A stretch of 64,000 bases of DNA from an uncultured Anaeromyxobacter sp. (GTDB lineage Bacteria; Myxococcota; Myxococcia; Myxococcales; Anaeromyxobacteraceae): assembly GCA_903904005.1 (NCBI GenBank), contig CAIVAR010000116.1, forward strand, positions 1 through 64,000. The letters run 5' to 3'. How positions within the stretch are numbered: the first letter of the stretch is position 1; each line of letters begins with the position of its first letter. A program made the translations under genes and the position numbers. Of this stretch, positions 16,039 to 23,680 are shown one piece after another. A model generated the notes under the pieces. That model did not search any database. It had not been told where the DNA came from and saw only the letters and a program-made list of their open reading frames with translations.

Positions 16039-16151
16039 TGCCTCGCCCCAGGCATGTTGATGTGGCGAGAGCGCCGAGACCGACGAGGCCGTCCGCCGCA
16101 GCGAGAGGATCGGCGCTCGCAGTAGTCAAGATGCCTGGGTCGAGGCACTAG
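16035..16151. mobile_element. MITE-like palindromic element with CTAG ends
   Basis: A 109-bp segment (16039-16147) has near-perfect 22-bp terminal inverted repeats, TGCCTCG..CATGTTGA on the left and TCAAGATG..CGAGGCA on the right (20 of 22 complementary). CTAG flanks it on both sides (16035-16038 and 16148-16151), as expected of a 4-bp target duplication. The 65-bp centre folds further (GAGCGCCGA against TCGGCGCTC). It has no coding capacity. The left CTAG supplies the stop of the rightward gene and the right CTAG the stop of ysxC. It could instead be a structured bidirectional terminator; the CTAG repeats favour an inserted element. Confidence 0.6.
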
Positions 16152-16777
16152 CCTGGCGCGACGTCGGCGTGCTGGACGAGCCACGCCCAGAGGGCGTCGG
16201 TCCCCGTGCCCTCCACCGCCGAGAACGGGATGGCCTCACCCCGCGGCAGCCCCAGCTCCGCCTCGGCGAGCTTGAGCGCGGGCAGCCGCTGGTTGCGGGT
16301 CATCTTGTCCATCTTGGTGACCGCCACCACGATGGGGCGCCCGGTGGAGCGGAGGAAGGAGAGGGCCTCGTGATCGCTCGGCTGGGGCTCGTGGCGCCCG
16401 TCGACGATGAGGACCACGGCGCGCAGCGGCTCCCGCTCGCGCAGGTAGGTCTCGATCATCGCCACCCAGCTCTGGCGCTCGTCCTTGGAGACCTTGGCGT
16501 ACCCGTATCCCGGGAGGTCGGCGAAGCGGATCCGCGTCACCTTTCGTGAACCGGAGGGCTGGACCTCGAGCTCGAAGAACTGCAGGGCGCGGGTCCGCCC
16601 CGGCGTGTTGGAGACGCGGGCCAGCCCCGACTTGCGGGAGAGGGCGTTCAGCATGGACGACTTGCCGACGTTGCTCCGCCCGACGAAGGCGAACTCCGGC
16701 GCGTCGGGGGGCGGGGGCCAGTCCGTGCGCTTCACGGCGGTGCGGAGGAAATCGGCGCGAAGGACGCGGAAGGGCAT
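16148..16777 (-). CDS. ysxC: Ribosome-biogenesis GTPase YsxC/EngB
   Basis: TrmE-Era-EngA-like small GTPase needed for large-subunit ribosome assembly. The product is 209 residues. The GTPase motifs are all present: GRSNVGKSS (G1), NTPGRT (G2 region), DLPGYGYAKV (G3), TKMDK (G4) and FSAVEGTG (G5). ATG at 16777 matches the family N-terminus. It is preceded on its strand by TATAGT only 6 bp away, which suggests a leaderless transcript. The stop TAG comes from the right CTAG of the palindromic element. Confidence 0.93.
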   Translation of the reverse strand: MPFRVLRADFLRTAVKRTDWPPPPDAPEFAFVGRSNVGKSSMLNALSRKSGLARVSNTPGRTRALQFFELEVQPSGSRKVTRIRFADLPGYGYAKVSKDERQSWVAMIETYLREREPLRAVVLIVDGRHEPQPSDHEALSFLRSTGRPIVVAVTKMDKMTRNQRLPALKLAEAELGLPRGEAIPFSAVEGTGTDALWAWLVQHADVAPG

Positions 16778-16783
16778 GGCGCG

Positions 16784-16791
16784 ACTATAAT
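16784..16791. promoter_or_regulatory. Overlapping divergent -10 elements, ysxC and 16797 gene
   Basis: ACTATAAT carries a -10 on each strand: TATAGT leftward (16789-16784), 6 bp before the ysxC ATG, and TATAAT rightward (16786-16791), 5 bp before the ATG at 16797. The whole gap is 19 bp. Transcripts would begin at or next to the start codons. No -35 hexamer is convincing, and any would lie inside the opposite gene. Confidence 0.5.
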
Positions 16792-16796
16792 GCCTC

Positions 16797-17330
16797 ATGC
16801 TCCCCCGCCACCTCCCGCTGACCGTCCTTTCGCTCCTCCTCCTCCTCCCCGGGACGGCCCTGGCCCGTTCCTGGCAGGGGATCACCCCCGGCCAGAGCAC
16901 CCTGGCCGACGTGGTGACCCGCTTCGGCGAGCCCTCCACGCGGGGAAAGCTCGAGGGGCGGACCGCGCTGGTCTACAAGGCGGAGCAGGCCATCGGCGGC
17001 ACGCGCCAGGCCCAGTTCCTGGTGGGGGACGACGGCAAGGTGGCCGAGATCAACGTGTTCCCTGGCGCCCCGCTGGAGAAGGACGCGGTCCTCGGCACCT
17101 TCGGCGGCGATCCGCAGAAGACCTTCACCGACGACTTCCGAACGGTCTGGCGCTACAAGGCCATCGGCGTGGTCGTCTTCTTCGGCAAGGACGGCCTGGT
17201 CGAGGCCATCCGCTTCCAGGCCGCCGCGGCGACGCCCGCGACGGGCCCGTCCCCCGCCACGACCGCCCCGGCCGGGGCGCCAGTTGCCGCACCCGCCGGG
17301 GCAGCGCCTTCCCCGGCCCCGGCGCGCTGA
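16797..17330 (+). CDS. Exported hypothetical protein
   Basis: A 177-residue protein with a clear signal peptide (LTVLSLLLLLPGTALARS, cleavage near residue 24). A compact domain of about 120 residues follows, starting WQGITPGQSTLADVVTRFGEPS. That opening resembles the small outer-membrane-assembly lipoprotein fold (SmpA/BamE-like: GxTPGxSTxxDVxxxFG). The last 40 residues are a low-complexity Ala/Pro/Thr tail. There is no lipobox. The ATG follows a TATAAT by 5 bp without room for a ribosome site. coaE starts 8 bp after its stop. The BamE-like reading is tentative. Confidence 0.8.
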   Translation: MLPRHLPLTVLSLLLLLPGTALARSWQGITPGQSTLADVVTRFGEPSTRGKLEGRTALVYKAEQAIGGTRQAQFLVGDDGKVAEINVFPGAPLEKDAVLGTFGGDPQKTFTDDFRTVWRYKAIGVVVFFGKDGLVEAIRFQAAAATPATGPSPATTAPAGAPVAAPAGAAPSPAPAR

Positions 17331-17337
17331 CCGTCCC

Positions 17338-17973
17338 GTGCGGCTCGTCGGTCTCACCGGGGGCATCGCCAGCGGCAAGAGCACGCTGGCGGCCGCGCTC
17401 CGCGATCTGGGCGCCCCGGTCATCGACGCCGACGCCATCTCGCGGGGCGTGGTCCGGAAGGGCAGCCCCGCCCTCGAGGAGATCGCACGCGGGTTCGGGC
17501 GGGTGCTCCTGGGACCCGACGGGGAGCTCGACCGGAAGGCCATGGCGGCGCTCGTGTTCGCCGACCCGGCGGAACGGGCGCGCCTCGAGGCCATCGTCCA
17601 CCCCGCCGTCCGGGCCGGGGTCGCGGCCGAGACCGCCCGCCTCGCCGCAGCCGGTCACGACCTGGCCTTCTACGACGTGCCCCTGCTCTTCGAGCGGGGG
17701 CTCGAGGCGGAGGTGGACTGCGTCGTCGTGGTGCACGCCCCGCGCGGCGTCCAGCTCGCCCGGCTGCAGGCGCGCGACGGGATGACCCGCGCCGAGGCCG
17801 AGGCCCGGCTCGACGCCCAGCTCCCCATCGACGAGAAGGCCCGCCGGGCAGACGTGGTGGTCTCGAACGAGGGGGACGCGGCCTCGCTCTGCGCCCGGGC
17901 GGCCCCCCTCCTCGCCGCGCTCCGGTCCGGGCTGGGGCGCCGCCTTCCCAACGCGCCCCCGGCGCGCTATTGA
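17338..17973 (+). CDS. coaE: Dephospho-CoA kinase
   Basis: Last step of coenzyme A synthesis: phosphorylates the ribose 3'-OH of dephospho-CoA. The product is 211 residues. The P-loop GGIASGKST lies at the N-terminus. DADAISRGVV, the LVFADPAERARLEAIVHP segment, FYDVPLLFERGLE and the lid region (RLQARDGMTRAEAEAR) are all typical of CoaE. GTG at 17338 is the only reasonable start. It sits 8 bp after the exported-protein gene and 8 bp before the SDR gene, probably in one transcript. Confidence 0.94.
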   Translation: MRLVGLTGGIASGKSTLAAALRDLGAPVIDADAISRGVVRKGSPALEEIARGFGRVLLGPDGELDRKAMAALVFADPAERARLEAIVHPAVRAGVAAETARLAAAGHDLAFYDVPLLFERGLEAEVDCVVVVHAPRGVQLARLQARDGMTRAEAEARLDAQLPIDEKARRADVVVSNEGDAASLCARAAPLLAALRSGLGRRLPNAPPARY

Positions 17974-17981
17974 CGGGGTCG

Positions 17982-19115
17982 ATGCCCGACACGACCGGCA
18001 CCACCCTCTTCACCGGCTATCCCGGATTCATCGGGCGCCGCCTGGTCCACCGCATGCTGGAGGCGGGGCTCCCGGGGCGGCTCGTCCTGCTCGTCGAGCC
18101 CACCCAGGCCTCCTTCGCGCGGGCCGAGGTGGCGCGCCACGCCCCGGCCCGGGTCGAGGTCTGGGAGGGGGACGTGTCGGCGATGCACCTCGGCCTCTCC
18201 GGCGGGGAATGGAAGTCGCTCGTCCGCGACGTGACGTCCATCTGGCACCTGGCCGCGGCCGCCCGGCTCGACTCGGCGAGCGACGTGGCCCGGCGGGTCA
18301 ACGTCGAAGGAACGCGCAACGTGCTCGAGCTGGCCCGGGCGGCAGTCCGCCCGCCCCGGCTCCACCACTTCTCCTCGGTCTTCGTGGCCGGCGACCGGCG
18401 CGGCGTCATCATGGAGGACGAGCTCATGGTGGGGCAGCGGTTCCGCACCCCCTACGAGCAGAGCAAGGCGCGCGCCGAGGAGCTGGTCCGGCGGGCCATG
18501 GTGGACGTCCCCACCACCATCTACCGCCCCGCCATCGTCGTGGGCGACTCCCGCACCGGCGAGATCGATCGCTTCGAGGGGCCCTACTACCTGGCCATCC
18601 TGCTCGTCACCTCCCCCCTGGCCGTGCCGCTGCCGCTCCCGGGTGACGGCGGGGCCCCGCTCAACGTGGTGCCGGTGGACTTCCTGGTCGACGCGACCCT
18701 CGCGATTGCGCGAAACCCCGCGTCGGTGGGGAAGACGGTCCACGTGGTCGACCCCGCCCCGCTCTCCGCGCGCCGGGTCTACGAGATGATCGCCAAGCGC
18801 GCCCACCGGCGCATGCCCCGCGTCCCCCTCCCGCACAAGGTGGTGGACGCCGTGCTCTCCCTGCCCATCCTGGAGCGGTTCTCGCGCCAGCAGCGGGCCG
18901 CCATCGAGTCGGTGAACCAGCTCGCCTTCTACAACCCCCACAACCTGCTCGAGCTGCTCGACGGCACCGGGGTCCGCTGCCCGCCGGTGACCGGCTACCT
19001 CGACCGGCTCATCGACTTCGTCCGCGATCACTTCGAGCGGAAGCAGGCGGTGGCCCGGGAGGCCGACGACGACCCGCTGGCCCCGCCCGAGCCCGCCCAG
19101 GAGGACTCTCCGTGA
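17982..19115 (+). CDS. Extended SDR NAD(P)-dependent reductase/epimerase
   Basis: A 377-residue extended short-chain dehydrogenase. The Rossmann cofactor motif is FTGYPGFIGRRLV at about residues 9-21. Ser and YxxxK catalytic residues are visible (HHFSSVFVAG, then PYEQSKARAEEL). The layout resembles the NAD_binding_4 group that includes fatty acyl-CoA reductases and thioester reductases (LDSASDVARRVNVEGTRN, TIYRPAIVVGDS). The C-terminal third is less conserved, with an acidic Pro-rich tail. The GTG of the first MaoC gene overlaps its stop by 4 bp. Linkage to two hot-dog hydratase-like proteins points to acyl-chain chemistry; the substrate is unknown. Confidence 0.8.
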   Translation: MPDTTGTTLFTGYPGFIGRRLVHRMLEAGLPGRLVLLVEPTQASFARAEVARHAPARVEVWEGDVSAMHLGLSGGEWKSLVRDVTSIWHLAAAARLDSASDVARRVNVEGTRNVLELARAAVRPPRLHHFSSVFVAGDRRGVIMEDELMVGQRFRTPYEQSKARAEELVRRAMVDVPTTIYRPAIVVGDSRTGEIDRFEGPYYLAILLVTSPLAVPLPLPGDGGAPLNVVPVDFLVDATLAIARNPASVGKTVHVVDPAPLSARRVYEMIAKRAHRRMPRVPLPHKVVDAVLSLPILERFSRQQRAAIESVNQLAFYNPHNLLELLDGTGVRCPPVTGYLDRLIDFVRDHFERKQAVAREADDDPLAPPEPAQEDSP

Positions 19116-19519
19116 AGCAAGCATCCGACTTCCACGTCGGGGACTCGTTCGAGCTGGTGCGCGACGCCGACCGCTACCGGCCCATCTACTACGCCGCCGT
19201 CTCCGGCGACTTCAACCCCATCCACATCGACCGGGACGTGGGGCGCGCCGCCGGGTTCCCCGACGCCATCCTGCAGGGCATGTGCACCATGGCCTGGCTC
19301 GCCGACGCCTGCACCGCCTACCTGGGCGACCCGGCCCGGGTGAAGCGGCTCCGGGTGCGCTTCTCGAAGCCGGTCGTGGTGGGGGACGTCGTCACCTTCC
19401 GCGGCCGCTGCGTGGCCGTCGAGGGGCCCGTGGTCCGCCTCGAGGTGGAGGCTCGCAACCAGCGCGGCGAGGAGGTCCTGAAGGGGGCCACCGCCGAGGG
19501 CTGGGTGGAGGCAGGCTGA
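19112..19519 (+). CDS. MaoC-like (R)-specific hydratase
   Basis: A 135-residue single hot-dog-fold protein. The hydratase-2 signature is intact: YAAVSGDFNPIHID supplies the Asp and His used to add water to trans-2-enoyl thioesters, and the following GFPDAILQGMCTMAWL forms the hot-dog helix. GTG at 19112 overlaps the SDR stop and has GGAGGACTC just upstream. Its stop and the next ATG share bases (TGATG). Together with the next protein it probably forms a two-subunit dehydratase of the type seen in actinobacterial and myxobacterial lipid pathways. Confidence 0.85.
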   Translation: MKQASDFHVGDSFELVRDADRYRPIYYAAVSGDFNPIHIDRDVGRAAGFPDAILQGMCTMAWLADACTAYLGDPARVKRLRVRFSKPVVVGDVVTFRGRCVAVEGPVVRLEVEARNQRGEEVLKGATAEGWVEAG

Positions 19520-19992
19520 TGCCCATCGACCCCCGACACGTGGGGCGCCGCTACGGCCCCTTCCGGACCACGGTCTGCGCCGAGCAGATCCGCGCCTTCG
19601 CCATCGCCGTCGCCGGCGGCTCCCCGGGCTACTTCGGGACGGCCGTGGGCGATCCCCACCCCTGGAGCGTGGACGACGAGGCGGCCGCCCGCTCGCCCCA
19701 CGGGGCGCTGGTGGCCCCGCCCACCTTCGGCGTCACCTTCGCGATGAAGCCCTTCGCGCTGGCCTGCTCGGATCCGGAACTGGGGATCGACCTGGTGCGC
19801 CTCCTCCACGCCGAGCAGGAGTTCGAGCTCGGCAAGCCGGTCCGGCCGGGCGACGAGCTCACCACCGAGGGGGAGATCGTCGAGATCCGCAGCCGCGGCC
19901 CGCTCGAGTTCCTCGCCGTCCGCACCGAGACGGTGAACGGCGACGGCGAAAGGGTGCTGGTGGGGCGCTGGACCGCCGTCGTCCGGCGGTGA
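19519..19992 (+). CDS. MaoC-fold dehydratase partner (FAS1-like N-terminal type)
   Basis: A 157-residue hot-dog protein resembling the non-catalytic partner subunit of heteromeric (R)-hydratases. Segments such as HVGRRYGPFRTTVCAEQIRAFAIAVAG, APPTFGVTFA and LLHAEQEFELGKPVRPGDEL are typical of that family. It lacks the DxxxxH catalytic signature seen in its neighbour. ATG at 19519 lies within the previous stop (TGATG), so translation is coupled. It is the last gene of a rightward run that began at 16797. A GC-rich inverted sequence follows the stop but has no T-tract. Confidence 0.8.
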   Translation: MPIDPRHVGRRYGPFRTTVCAEQIRAFAIAVAGGSPGYFGTAVGDPHPWSVDDEAAARSPHGALVAPPTFGVTFAMKPFALACSDPELGIDLVRLLHAEQEFELGKPVRPGDELTTEGEIVEIRSRGPLEFLAVRTETVNGDGERVLVGRWTAVVRR

Positions 19993-20028
19993 CGTCTCCG
20001 GCCGGCCCGCCCGGGCCCGGCACGGGGC

Positions 20029-20766
20029 TCAGCGGATCACGCCCTCGGCGACCAGCGACGCCAGGATCCGCGCGGTGTCGAGCCGCGGCAGCCCGGAGAG
20101 CGCGAAGAGGTCGTCGTAGCTGACCGTCCCGTCGATCTGGGCGAGCAGGAAGCCGGCCCGGTGATCGAGGTTCAGCCACATGACCTCCTCCGCGTGGATG
20201 GCGAGCCGCGGCCTGGCCGAGAGCGGACCCAGCTTCGACTCGTACATCGCGACCAGCGTGGACTCGTTCTGGCGGAGGTAGGCCCTGGCCTCGGCGTGGG
20301 TGGGATCGACGCGGAGGATCCGCTCGATCATCTCCAGCGAGCCGCTGAAGTCGCCGAGCGCGAAGAGTTCGCGCGCCCCCTCCATCCAGATGGCCACGTC
20401 GCCGGGGGGCGGTGGACGGGCCGGGGGGCGCTGGTCGGCCACGAGCGGCCGGATGTCCGACTTCTCGTCGACCACGCCCAGATCGAGCCCGGTCCCCTCG
20501 TCGATCACCACGACCGTGGCCGAGGCGGCCGGGCCGGCGTCCCAGGGCGACGGCGCGAAAGCCGGCTCGGGCTGGGCCGGCGGGGCCGGCGCCGCGCCCG
20601 CAGGGCTCCCCGGGCGCTCCCCCCGGACCTGGCGGAGGTAGGCCCGGACCCGCTCGTTCTGGGGATCGATCTCGATGGCCTGGAGCCAGATCCGCTCGGC
20701 CTCGGCGGAGTCGCCGCGGGTGTAGGCCTTGACGCCCTGGTCGAGAAGCTCGGCCACCGTCGCCAT
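20029..20766 (-). CDS. TPR-containing protein of the chaperone operon
   Basis: A 245-residue soluble protein. An N-terminal tetratricopeptide unit (KAYTRGDSAEAERIWLQAIEIDP) is followed by a Pro/Ala linker and an acidic stretch. A second TPR comes at about residues 125-160 (LFALGDFSGSLEMIERILRVDP). The C-terminal 50 residues form a helical module (AGFLLAQIDGTV..LARSL-like..VAEGVIR) resembling a small winged helix. A similar module ends the helical part of the DUF4388 protein at 46215. It begins just after the Hsp70 stop and shares that operon. A role as co-chaperone or client adaptor is inferred from position only. Confidence 0.7.
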   Translation of the reverse strand: MATVAELLDQGVKAYTRGDSAEAERIWLQAIEIDPQNERVRAYLRQVRGERPGSPAGAAPAPPAQPEPAFAPSPWDAGPAASATVVVIDEGTGLDLGVVDEKSDIRPLVADQRPPARPPPPGDVAIWMEGARELFALGDFSGSLEMIERILRVDPTHAEARAYLRQNESTLVAMYESKLGPLSARPRLAIHAEEVMWLNLDHRAGFLLAQIDGTVSYDDLFALSGLPRLDTARILASLVAEGVIR

Positions 20767-22632
20767 CTAGGCCCCCTTCCCGCCCGGCGGGGCGCCGCCG
20801 GCGAGCCCCTTGAAGAGCTGCAGGGCCCGATCGAGCTGCTCCTCGACCCCGATCATCTGCTGGAGGTCACCGGACTCCATCGCGGCCCTGGCCCGGGCCA
20901 CCACCTCCTCGGCACGGAGGACGGCGTCCTTGCCGAAGCGGCTCCGGGCCAGCGCCTCCTTCACCGCGGGGGCGAGCGCCTCGATCTCGACGATGACCGT
21001 CCGGGTGCGGTCGCGCAGCCGCTCGAAGTCGCCGACCTGCCGGCGCGTCAGTTGCTCGTCCAGGTTCTCCTCGAGGATCCGGCGCATCTCGCTCTCGGTG
21101 AGGCCGGAGGTGGCGGTCACGGTGATGGACTGCCGGGTCCCGGTCGCGGAGTCGCGCGCCGAGACGCCCACGATCCCGTCGGCGCTGATGTCGAAGGTGA
21201 CCTCGATCTCGATCTCGCCGCGGCGGGCCGGGCGGATCCCCTCGAGCACGAACTCGCCGAGGAGCTCGTTCTCCATGGCCTTGTCGCTCGCACCCTGGAG
21301 CACGGCGATGCGCACCGTGGTCTGGTTGTCCTGCACGGTCGTGAAGAGGTGGGACTGGCTGGTCGGGACGGTGGTGTTGCGCGGGATGATGGTCGCGAAG
21401 TAGCCGCCCACCACCATGATGCCGAGGTTCTGCGGCGTGACGTCGAGGAGGAGGACCTCCTTGCCCTTCTGGGGATGGAGCAGCGCGTGGGCCTGGATGG
21501 CCGCACCGAGCGCCACCACCTCCTCGGGGTGCACCCCCCGCGAGGGCTCCCGCCCGAAGAAGGTCTTCACCGCCTGCTGCACCCGCGGCATGCGGGTCAT
21601 GCCGCCCACCAGCAGCACCTCGCCGATCTGGCTCACGCGCACGCCGGCGTCGCGCAGGGTTCGGTCGGCCACGGCGATGGCCCGGTCGACGAGGTCCCGG
21701 GTGAGGTCCTCGAGCTTCTCCCGGGTGAGCTGGCGGTCGAGGTGGAGCGCCGCCTTCCCGTCCGACCCGCTGGCCAGGAACGGGAGGTGGATGGCCGCCT
21801 GCTGCCCCTCGGAGAGCTCGATCTTGGCCCGCTCGGCCGCGTCGCGGAGCCGCTGAAGCGCCATCTTGTCCTGGCGGAGGTCGAGGGCCTCGTGCTCCTG
21901 CGCGAAGGAGAAGACCAGCCAGTCGATGATGCGCCGGTCGAAGTCCTCACCGCCGAGATAGGTGTCGCCACCCACCGCGATGACGTCGTAGACGCTCTTG
22001 CCCACGTCGAGGACGGAGACGTCGAAGGTGCCGCCGCCCAGGTCGAAGACGACGACCTTCTTCTCCATCTGCTTGCCGAAACCGTAGGCGAGGGCCGCGG
22101 AGGTGGGCTCGTTGATGACGCGCACCACCTCGAGGCCGGCGATTCGCCCGGCGTCCCTGGTGGCCTTGCGCTGCCCGTCGTTGAAGTAGGCCGGGACGGT
22201 GATGACCGCCTTGGTGACGCGACGGCCGAAGAAGGACTCGGCATCGGCCTTCAGCTCGGCGAGGACGAGCGCGCTCACCTCGGGGATGGCGAAGGCGCGG
22301 CCGCCCAGCATGGCGCGGATGTCGGCCCCCTCCGGTCCGGGCACCAGCTCGTAGGGCAGGACCTTGCGCGCGTCCTCGACCTCGAGGGAGCCCCAGCGCC
22401 GGCCGATGAGCCGCTTGACGGCGTAGGCCGTGTTCTCGGCGTTGGTGATGGCCTGCCGCTTGGCCATGTGGCCGACCAGCCGCTTGCCGTTGCGGGCCAC
22501 GGCCACGATGGAGGGGGTGAGCGTCTGGCCGGTCCGGCTGGCGATCACGCGTGGCACCCCGTCGATGACGGTGGCGACCACCGAGTTGGTGGTCCCCAGG
22601 TCGATGCCGATGAAGGGCTCGTTCTCGCTCAT
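20767..22632 (-). CDS. Hsp70 (DnaK-family) chaperone paralogue
   Basis: A 621-residue ATP-driven Hsp70. The ATPase domain has [47 protein letters not shown] and [13 protein letters not shown]. The substrate-binding domain begins [17 protein letters not shown], differing from DnaK's usual LGIET stretch. The lid is short and the protein ends in Gly/Pro-rich [14 protein letters not shown], not the acidic tail of DnaK. GrpE and HrcA are absent nearby. The ATG overlaps the stop of the J-domain gene by 4 bp. It is probably a specialised Hsp70 working with that J-protein, not the general DnaK. Confidence 0.9.
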   Translation of the reverse strand: MSENEPFIGIDLGTTNSVVATVIDGVPRVIASRTGQTLTPSIVAVARNGKRLVGHMAKRQAITNAENTAYAVKRLIGRRWGSLEVEDARKVLPYELVPGPEGADIRAMLGGRAFAIPEVSALVLAELKADAESFFGRRVTKAVITVPAYFNDGQRKATRDAGRIAGLEVVRVINEPTSAALAYGFGKQMEKKVVVFDLGGGTFDVSVLDVGKSVYDVIAVGGDTYLGGEDFDRRIIDWLVFSFAQEHEALDLRQDKMALQRLRDAAERAKIELSEGQQAAIHLPFLASGSDGKAALHLDRQLTREKLEDLTRDLVDRAIAVADRTLRDAGVRVSQIGEVLLVGGMTRMPRVQQAVKTFFGREPSRGVHPEEVVALGAAIQAHALLHPQKGKEVLLLDVTPQNLGIMVVGGYFATIIPRNTTVPTSQSHLFTTVQDNQTTVRIAVLQGASDKAMENELLGEFVLEGIRPARRGEIEIEVTFDISADGIVGVSARDSATGTRQSITVTATSGLTESEMRRILEENLDEQLTRRQVGDFERLRDRTRTVIVEIEALAPAVKEALARSRFGKDAVLRAEEVVARARAAMESGDLQQMIGVEEQLDRALQLFKGLAGGAPPGGKGA

Positions 22633-23612
22633 CTCAGGAAGCTCCAGCGTAGCTTGCGGAGCCGCTCCCGCGCTCCGGCCAGGCCCGCGTCCAGTTCCAG
22701 CGCGCGTTCCAGGGACTTCCGGGCGGCGGCCACCTCGCCCTGGACCGCCAGCACCTCGCCCAGGGCCTCGTGGGCGGTGGCCAGCGTCGGGGCTGACCGA
22801 ACCGTGGCCTCGGCCCGGGACCGGGCGGTCTCGAGCGCGCCGCGCCCGAGGGCGAGCCGGGCCACGTAGACCCCGTAGCGCGGCTCGGCGGGATCGGCGT
22901 CTGCGGCCGCCTCGGCGAACATCTGGGCGCGATCGAGATCGTTCTGAAGCTCGGCGGCGCGGGCCTTCTCCCACAGCTCGCGCGCACGGCCCGACGAGGC
23001 CTTGCGCCGCGCCTGCTCGGCGAGCGTGCGGGCCTCGGTGGCGGTGGGGTCCATGGCGCTCGCGGTCATGAAGTCGCGGGCCGCGTCGGCGAAGCGCTCC
23101 TCCGCCATGGCCTGCCGTCCGCGGTCCAGGAGCTCCCGGACTCGGGCTACCCGGGACACCAGGGGATTGGTGCGCGCCATCCGGGCGCGCCGCTCCCTGG
23201 CACGGGCGTCGTTCTCGATCTGGCGCGCCGTCGACCGGGCGACCTCCTCCGGCGGCGCGGTCCGGCGCGCGTAGTCGGCCCGGGCGGACTCCTCGGCGAG
23301 CGCGTCGCGGGCCTCGGTCAGGCGGCGGAAGATCCGCTCCAGCCGGTTCCGGTAGGAGCCGAGTTGGAGCCCCGGAAACCGGTCCGGGTGGAAGACCTTG
23401 GCGCGTTCGCGGTAGGCGTCCCGGACCTGCGCGACGGAGGCGTTCCAGGCGACGTCGAGGGCCTGCCAGTGCGTCCAGCGATCCATCGACGCGACGAAAT
23501 AGAGGATCTCTCGTCGACGATCGAGGTCGATATCGACCTCCTCGGACAAGTCGGCGGGATTGAAGAGGAATCCGTGGTACCGGTCGGCTTGCACGCCGCT
23601 CTCCCCGGGCAT
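22629..23612 (-). CDS. J-domain protein with TPR region
   Basis: A 327-residue co-chaperone. The J-domain covers about residues 46-115 and contains the essential HPD at 75-77 ([11 protein letters not shown]), which should stimulate the Hsp70 ATPase. A distinctive N-terminal segment precedes it ([16 protein letters not shown]). A basic helical linker and TPR-like repeats follow from about residue 170 ([42 protein letters not shown]). There is no zinc-finger or DnaJ C-terminal domain, so it is a class III J-protein. It is first in a three-gene operon with its own promoter at 23639-23668, and it overlaps the Hsp70 gene by 4 bp. Confidence 0.85.
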   Translation of the reverse strand: MPGESGVQADRYHGFLFNPADLSEEVDIDLDRRREILYFVASMDRWTHWQALDVAWNASVAQVRDAYRERAKVFHPDRFPGLQLGSYRNRLERIFRRLTEARDALAEESARADYARRTAPPEEVARSTARQIENDARARERRARMARTNPLVSRVARVRELLDRGRQAMAEERFADAARDFMTASAMDPTATEARTLAEQARRKASSGRARELWEKARAAELQNDLDRAQMFAEAAADADPAEPRYGVYVARLALGRGALETARSRAEATVRSAPTLATAHEALGEVLAVQGEVAAARKSLERALELDAGLAGARERLRKLRWSFLR

Positions 23613-23638
23613 CTTCCCGGTGGTCGCCCAGCTTCCGG

Positions 23639-23668
23639 AATGTAGCCCCCGGGCATCTCCAGGGTCAA
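23639..23668 (-). promoter_or_regulatory. Promoter of the J-domain/Hsp70/TPR operon
   Basis: On the minus strand, TTGACC (23668-23663), an 18-bp spacer and TACATT (23644-23639) lie 26 bp before the ATG at 23612. Both hexamers are good matches to the housekeeping sigma consensus and lie in the gap after argF. No heat-shock-type (CIRCE) inverted repeat is seen next to it. Confidence 0.6.
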
Positions 23669-23680
23669 CGGCGCGGAGGG

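Noticed and set aside
19996-20020. GC-rich inverted sequence between the MaoC gene and the TPR gene as a terminator
   Set aside because: Stem-like, but without a T-tract, and such sequences are frequent by chance at this GC content.
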